This document shows, one piece after another, positions 41,901 through 50,900 of a stretch of 64,000 nucleotides of DNA (position 1 is its first letter; every line of letters begins with the position of its first letter). The notes beneath the pieces were generated by a model. It did no database searches. It was not told the origin of the DNA and saw only the letters and a list, made by a program, of their open reading frames with translations. Location: the NCBI GenBank assembly GCA_020284085.1, contig JACEVL010000020.1, positions 1-64,000 on the forward strand, read 5' to 3'. Source of the DNA: Aporrectodea caliginosa. Lineage: Eukaryota > Annelida > Clitellata > Crassiclitellata > Lumbricidae. The position numbers and the translations under genes were made by a program.

Positions 41901-44900
41901 ATATAGCACTCTTTAGTACCTCTCAAAGGCGCTGAACAAAGCTGTCTAACTGGTCTCAACAAGTACATAATGTGATGGGTGTGAGCACGCCTAGTGGCAC
42001 CGACTTCTTGGTTCTTTAAAACTCGCTTCTTTGATTTCCACTTTCAGACTTTACCGATAATTAACATAACATAACAAGGGTTTTAAGTGATTAAGCAAAC
42101 ATGTAGTCTGTATTAAAACCACTCCAAATTAAGCTGGAATGCTTAATAGCCATATTTTCGTAGCTTGTAATAGGGTCCACTGAGAGAGTCTACCATCCAA
42201 ACCATTCCACAAGTCTACAGCTCTTGCACTGACAAATTTCTGCCCCAAATGTTCCTTTCAGCTTCTTAAATAATTTATACCTGTGTCCCCAAGTTTTACT
42301 TATATATACTTGAATTATTACAGGCACAATGTTCATTGCTATTTGTCCACTGATGGGCTGACGCATTATCGATTAATGTATGTATGTATGTATGTATGAG
42401 CACTTGTTATAGCGCCCCTTCAAGATTTCTACTCAGAGGCGCTCCCGACTACAGCGCGGACACTGAATCGGAGTTTCACGCCGAAGCGCATGAGCAATAG
42501 CGAGTGAAGGACTTGCCCAGGGTCCCTACGCGGCGGCTTGAGGTGGATTCGAACCCGCAACCCTCCGGCTGCAAGGCACCGAACATACCCCTACACCACC
42601 GCGCCCCACAAATGTTCTGATGCTATTCATGTTTTCCACAGTTAATCAAATGAATGCTGGCAAGGCTGACATTGGTGTCGTTATAAGTGGTCCACGAGGC
42701 TCTTCCGTACCATTTGATGTCTATTCTACCTCACAAGGCCACCGTATCACATATACCCCTAAAGAACGAGGCAGTTACCAGATATACATAACCTTCGGAG
42801 GACACAATGTGCCAGGTTGACGTCTCTGCTTACTGTAATCATAATCTGAAAAACACCGCAAAACACTGAAGTCGTGGGAAGCAGCTGATTATTTATCTGA
42901 CTAGGGTAGCTAGTGAATAAAGAAACACACACTCTTAGAGGTTCCTGTTGCAGTTTTAGTTTAGTATTTAAGCATTTAAGTGCTATAATGGTAAACTATT
43001 ATCACATTTACGGGCATTGAAGTGTTGTTGTTATACACTATTGTGTTTTACTGAACTTGAGAAAAAAGGTACGAAATTGTTGAGGAAATGAAATTCAGCA
43101 TATTGAGCTGTCCTTTAATCAATGGTGATAAAAATAAATAAGTAAATATAGTAAATCTATCTTTCACTCTATGCCGAAAATTCATCTCTTTAAGCCTGTT
43201 CACCAGCTTCAATGTGGAATTCTGAACTTTGTAAGGGCCATTATCAAATTTCAGTTGTATTATTTTGTAAAACATTTTAACCCTAACCCTAGCTAAGAAT
43301 CAAGCAAAATGCATAATAAGCATTGGCATAGCCAATAAGATTAGCATTAGTTTGTCAGAAAAAGTGCTGTCAGAGTACTAGAATTAGAATTGGTTTATAT
43401 TTTTTTGGTAAAACTAAGTTTGGTAAATAATAAAACTTCTGTTTTGTTTGTCCTGGCAGGTTGTCCAGTTGTGCACAGTGTGATGGATGGCACTCCAGCA
43501 GTGGTCAGTGGCCCAGGTCTTGTTAAAGGGATCAAGGACAAAGTTACTTCATTTTCGGTTGACCCAAAAGGAAATAGAGGAGATCTTGTTGTACAAGTTG
43601 ATGGTGAGTTGTAGGGTTGTAGCATAGTTTGGAGTGCACTTATTTTTCTCAGAATATCCTATTGACAAATTTTGGCAATCAGTGTCTTATTTTTCCAATT
43701 GTTTTTCTGCAAAGATCATAAGTTTTTGGTTAAACTTTTAAAAATATTTTAAAGTGTGATGTTACTGGTCTACTGAACTTTGTGAAATTTAGATTATTTA
43801 CCCTCATAGTTTTGCCAAATCATTGCTCTTATAATTTCTTCTTTTCAGGACCTAACAGTATTGCGAAGTGTAACATTGAACCAGGTCCAAATGGAACCTA
43901 TAAAGTCAACTATGTTCCTCTAGAAGTTGGAGTCTATAATGTCATCATTCACTGGAATGGCAAACCTGTAGAAGGTGCTACATTTATATTCATTACAAAG
44001 CTTATGGATTACAAAAGCAACCTATTTAAATTTATATTCTCTGGTGTATCACTTACTACATAATTATTAAGCTTACTTATTACAATCAAATAAAACAATA
44101 AAACAATCTAATTAAATTCTTGATTTCTACTTCTCTCTGTTGGCAAACTCAGCTGTATGTACCGGTAGCAATGTCCATGATACAATGCCCAGCTATACTA
44201 ATCCAGTTAATTATGGTAACTCATTGTATCTTTGGATATGAAGTAGTCATTTCACCTGGGTGTACAGGTAACAACTTAATATAAGTTTAGATCCAAAGTA
44301 TTCCTTTCATTTGGATGTACCTGATTTTACATGCTACCATACAAGACTTTATTACTGAAATGTCAGACTTTTATGAACTGTGGCAGAACTGAATTCAGAT
44401 TATAGCAATATTGGCCTAAAGTCCAAGTTAAATAGCAAATCATTATCTACTCATGTAATATTACTAAGTTTTGGTCATGTAACATTAGGTTTGATGGACC
44501 TATTTTATTAATAATGCAGATCTCAGTTTCATAATTCAAATACTGCACTATTTATGCTACTAATGTTAAAGCAAATAGTAGTATGTAAACGGCCTTGTTT
44601 GGGCCAGAGCCCATGGGCCCCATTTTTGGGCCATGGCCCATGGGTCCAACCCAACTCTGGGGCCAAACAAGCACTATGTAAGTTATATTGCAACCATTAA
44701 CTCTTTAACGACCATATGGTAGTAAAATACATGTAAAACCACTAACATTGATCGTTAAAGGGTTAACATACTACTCAAATGCATTGTTATACAGATTAGT
44801 TTTTTTCTTGCCAAAAAAACCAGAAGTTTTATTTTTCGTTTTGGTTGATCATAGGAAGTCCTTTCCATCCAGTGATTATTGATCCAACAAAAGTGGATGT

Positions 44901-47900
44901 TGTTGGTGGCTGGCAGTCCATTCTCAATGGCAATGGTTGTCTGCCGTTGACTGTTCATGAGCACAACAGTATTGCATTCAACACTAAACTTGCTGGACCT
45001 GGTAAGCAGTTAATCTTTATAGCTAGGTGCAAATTCTTGCAAGTGTAGCCCTGTCTATGTTACTAATATGTCTTTGTGTATAATGATTCTGCTGAAGACT
45101 GTTTTTTTCGCTTGACCTGGGTCAGGAGCGCCTCTGAGTAGGGAATCTAGGGATGCATACATACAGACTTACATATATAACGTGTCACACCTTGAAGTTG
45201 TATGTACTCATTGTACTAGTAGTTGCTGGATAATTGACTAACCACAGGATTAAAAGCAAAACAACATGGCATCTAATCTGTCTAAATCAATTTGTTTGCC
45301 TTCATTTAGGACAACTCTCAGCCGAGGTCAGCTGCAATGATGCCGTTGTACCAGTGGATATAGTGCAGACGAATACAGACCATTACACGATCGCATTCAT
45401 GCCTCGTGCTGTTGGTAGGCTACAGCTATAGTTCGGGGCTTGGTGAAGAGTAAAGTCTAGAACGTCATTGTTATATCAGAGATGAGCACGATTAGTTAAA
45501 TTGCTAATCAATTAGAATTAGCAAAATCGTGTACCTAATCAATTAGAATTAGTCAAACTGCTAAAAAATCAATTAGAATTAGCTACTGAAAGTTGCTAAT
45601 AAGTTAGAATTAGCTGTTTGTCTAATCGATTAGAATCTAATCGATTAGCTACCCACGTATGAGGTACATTCAGTGAAATCTTGGGATAATTATTCATGGT
45701 AATCGTAATCTCCAAACTTCTAATGTGCCACTCGAAAGCCAAGTGCAGGGCACCAGCTTATTCACGAGCGCTAATATCTGAAGTATCATCCCAGAATGGA
45801 TTATGTATTTTTGTTTATCTCTACAGATAGATCACGTTATAGATCGTTGCGTGATGTATCGTTGCACAAAGCTGTCATGGCTTGTGTAAGGATGATACCA
45901 ACTCTTATTCAAAATAATTGTGTCCTTTTTCAATGTTGAGGTTAGAGAAAGAAAGATATAGTTCACTGTAATTGATTGGTCGTAAATCTTTCCATTGTTT
46001 ACTGTTGAGTAGAGATTCAGCACTCGTGAATAGACTGGTGCTCTGCACTTAAGTTTAGAGCAGCACTTTAGAAATTAAAGTTTATGATTACGATTTTTAT
46101 AGGTGAACCTCATCAAAATGTGGTGTCCACGTTCACAACTGTGCATCAGCAGAACTTTTGTAAAGTGATTTATTTCTGTCAAAAGACAATTGAAACTCTG
46201 CTATTAGATCTTAGAGTTTTGGAAAGAATTTGGCAGTATAAAGCACCCTAGAAGTTGCTTGCTACTTATGATTTTGTGTAAATTGTTGTCATTACAAATT
46301 ACAATTAAACTTAATCATTTGTGTTTTTATTTTCAAATTTTCAGAGCTTGATAATATTTCTTTTGCAGGTGAGTACCTTATACGAATTTTCTGGAATGGA
46401 GTACCATTGCCACGGTCGCCTGTAATAGGACTTGCAACTGCTCCGACGATGAATCGGCATCAGTCTGCCACACCAGTCAACTCAGATAAGGTCATTTTGA
46501 CAGGTCAAGGTCTTCATCAGGCCAAGGTCAACCAAAGGGCAGATCTTGTCATCGATGGAACAGAAGCAGGATATGGTTAGTGTTCTTAAAAGAATTATTT
46601 ACTTGTATTGCAACTACAGTGTCTATGCCATAATAGCACCATTTCATTGTTGCTGTGAATGTTAGATATTTATTATACACATAATAAAATACATCAATAA
46701 TAATAATTATTATTATGCATTTTATTAAGCACCTCTATCTAATAACAAACATCAGTCGATATAAATTACTAATATTTGCATTTTCTATATTTAATAATTA
46801 ATTAACTGTTGCTGTTTAACTTCGAGAAGTAAACGTTTTGTATTGTAGATTTTACTTGATTCTTTACTTTACTTGTCATTGTTTATAGGCTCCCCAGAAG
46901 TTCAGCTGATTGGACTGAATTCAGACGTTAACGTACAGTGCGTTCCGTTGGGAGGCCAGAAATACCAGTGCTACTATGTTGCTAGACTGCCTGGTGAGTA
47001 ATACAACTGTAGAGATTGTATTAAGTAACAGCCTAACAGGGTGTTGTCCGCTTCAGCCATGTGTTTGCACTGAGTGTACACCATGTAATCTCCGGCAGCT
47101 TATATACAGCCCTCTTACTCTCACGAGTTTCTGAGAGCATTTATACCTAGTCTGGTTAGCTACTTTGGTTCGAGCATACATCCCATGCACAGAAACCTCT
47201 GTACTGTGCATGTGGAAGCCAGCTTGCATACCGATGGTGGCTTTATTTAAGAGCTTTAAATCTCGGGCTAGCGCCGGGCTGTACATAGGAACCTTAAAAA
47301 ATTTGGCGCCCATTCTAGCGGGCAGTGGTGGTGAAGGATCTCAAATGATCAATTGGAAATGAGCAAGGTCAAGGCCATACAGTTGCTTTAGGAAAACGTG
47401 TACCGTATATGTATACATTTATACATTCCACATCTGCCCATGTATGAACAAGCAGCCTGATTGTAATTATGGCCCCTTTTATGAAAACTACAGATAATGG
47501 ACTTGTACATACAAGTCCCTTATCTGTAGTTTTCAAACATTATGTTTGAAAGAAGTGTTTTCTGTTTAGTAAGAGTAATTTTTAAAGTACAGAACCGAAT
47601 CTTACACTACAATGATAGTTTTTGGAGTGAGAAATGCATGAATGTAGTTTGGTGTACTGATGAATTTTTAAGTCTATTTAGTTGTGCCTGTGACTCATGT
47701 TGTAATTTATATGGTCAATCCATGTGATGCATGTGCACTTATCAGATGCAAATAAATGTTACTTAAATCAATCATTTACCTACTTACTTACTTCTTTAAA
47801 TTGTTAAATTGATGTGTTGTAGGAGCCTATTTGTTGAACATAACATGGGCCAATCGACCAGTTAGAGGTTCACCATTTAAAGTGACTGTAGCCACGAGCA

Positions 47901-50900
47901 GCAACGCTTCTAGGGTCACATGTATTGGCGATGGACTGAGTTCAGGGGTCGTAGGTCAGGAGCTGAAGACTGTCATCGATACACGACGAGCTGGATCAGG
48001 TAAATGGAAGAAACTACTGATCGTATAGATCTAATTCAGGTTTAAGATTGTCTCAGTTTGATCGTTCCACCTGCGCCCCTAGCCAACTCAGCTATAATTT
48101 GTACACTGACTGTACACTGTTGGTTGGAAGATGAGATGGTGAGGGAGAGGACTTGCCACCCAATCTCATATGCCGAGGCTAAGAAAATGAAGTCGCTAAC
48201 ACTTCATACCCATGGCTGCTTCTTCTTCTGTAGATCATAAGATTCTTGCAAACTTGTGGTTTTTTCACATCTGTTATTATGATGCACAGATCATGCTAAG
48301 ATTACTTTAACATGGCTTTTAGATGACTAATCATAAGAAAACACATATAGAGAATAATTCACAAGAGGTACTTGTGATTGAACTGAATGATTTCAACTGT
48401 TAATTGAACAAAAGAAACAAAAGGCTAATTAAGGCTGATGTCATATCTAACTGTGGCCTCACTATTTTTGTCATTCTTGGCAGGTTTATCCAAATTAATT
48501 AAAAAAACGGGTTTCAGCAGAAACCTTGACTACAGCTAAGTGGATGTTAAGATTTTCTTATATCAGTTAGTTTATCACTGAAAACATTAAATAAATAAAT
48601 GTACTGTTTGAATGTTTTGTTGCTTTAAAGGAGAACTGAGTGCGCAGTGTGTCGGTCCTACAAAAATGGCAATCTGTGAACTCGTTGATCATCGTGACGG
48701 TACATTCACACTCTACGTCAAACCACAGGAACCAGGCAGACATATTCTTGAAATCAAATACGGAAATGACCACATACCAGGTAAAGTCAGCCGATCACTT
48801 TAATGCGTACAGTATCTGTACGACATTGCCATTCACAAGATGGCAACAGAAATGGAGATTGTATTGTTATTCATTTATTAAATAGAAAATTTGCTGTCAT
48901 AACGCAGCAGTTAACAATGGACCGAGACTTTCACTGTTATGGAAATGCAGGCTATTCAGTGCAATACTTTCTATTGTGGCTAAATGGATTTGACTAGTGT
49001 GGCAACTTTTGGGGCTTGTCTTTGCTGCCAGAGAACTACGTTTTCTAATGTTCTTTTAGAGGTAGCGGCTATAAATAAATATTTCTGAATATCATTCTTT
49101 GGCAGAAAGTTATCTTTGTGAGGCAGGGCAAATGGGTGTGGTCAGTGGCACAGATCTTGTAGACTATTTTGTTGTTCTACTGGGGGTGTGCAGCTGAGAG
49201 TTTACACTATTACAACACTAGATAAGCGTGTCCTTTGACCACGGACACTACTTTTTTGTTTTGACCTCCATGAACTCTTAAGAAGCCATAGCAGAGGTTG
49301 GCATTTGCATTGCTGAAGCACAGACACAAACTTCATAAAATGGCTGCACAAGGATACATATGAAGCAACACTACCCTAGACATTGGTGGCCTTTGTCAGT
49401 CTTTGACAGTTTTGTGCTGTCGGCAAGGACAAAAATGCCGCCCCTTACTCATAAATGACATAGATCTTTTTGATGGAAGTGACTATCATGTATTTTGCCG
49501 GAATTTGCCGTCCTTTGAAAAATGCCGCTCTAGACAGCCGCCTATATATACCTAAAGCCGGCATTGACCATGGAAATCTAGCTGCTACTTTATTTCGGCA
49601 CTTATCTTGCCTGATGATCATGAAAATTTTTAAACTGGGTGTAAACATTATTGCAGAGCTGATGTGATGGTGAATTTGGTTGTCTGTGTAGGAAGTCCAT
49701 TTGTGACCAAAGTTTCTGGATCGCCAGATGCAAGCAAGGTGACGGCACGTGGTCCTGGCCTACAGCATGGCATCCTGGCCAAGTACAGAAGCCATTTTGT
49801 GGTCGACACGGCTGGAGCGGGAGCTGGCCAACTGACCGTCCGAGTGAGAGGACCAAAGGGTTCGTCATCTGGATGCTTGTCATTTGTCAATCATTCAATC
49901 AATCAAACAATCTTTTTAATTGAAACCATTAGCAAGGCATATTTAATTATAAGATGTACAGACAATGATTTGTCAGCTACTTGACCATCTCTTTAGCTTT
50001 TCTTAACAGTTACCTTGTAGCCTGTTGGGATTTTCAAATCTCATTGCTCTAACCTTTTTGTGTTTTTATCTAAATGTACCGGTAACTGAAAATTTTGACA
50101 TTTCTTTGGTGGAATTTTACTTTGCTAGATATCACAGAGTGCATCCAAGTGTGTTGTTTTAGAAATACAATTGCAAGATAATACATGTACACCTTTGTCT
50201 TTGGGCCCAAACACCCTGCCTGGTTCTCTATATTCCTTTTGGCCTTCCTCAAGGTTCTGTCCTGGCCCCTCTCCTATACATTCAGTACACTGCCAACCTG
50301 GGGTTAATTCTCCTTCCTGTGGGTGTTGCTGTCCATCACTATGCAGACGACACCAAGGCTGCTTTTTGTGGTAGAGGGATTCTTGAAGCAAAATCTGCCC
50401 TTAATCTGTGGATGTCCTCCAACTGACTCCGATTAAACTGTACATGTATTAAGATTCAGTTCATTTAGCTTGATGGTCACATTCAACTTACTAAGATCGA
50501 TACATCGTGGCAGAATGTCAGTTGCCCAGTTTAGGAGAGTGAACCTACATACATTCCTCTAAATCCTTCATAGCACACGGAATTACTGTTTCCTCAAGAT
50601 CTGTGATGATTTATTTGCATGTTGTTGCCACAGTAAAATCATCTCCGTTTGCCTTCTTGCAGATGCCTTTCACGTGGAGATGCAGAGAGACAAACAGAAG
50701 GATCGAACGATCATCTGTCGTTACGATCCAACAGAAGTTGGAGATTACGTCGTGCACATAAAGTGGTCTGGAGTCCACGTTCCAGGAAGCCCATTCCATG
50801 TCCACATATTCGACACGGAAGATGAACTGGAAAAATTCAAAACGGACGACTACCAGGTCTTCAGTGAACATATGGTGACTCCTTCACCGCGTCAGTTTGA

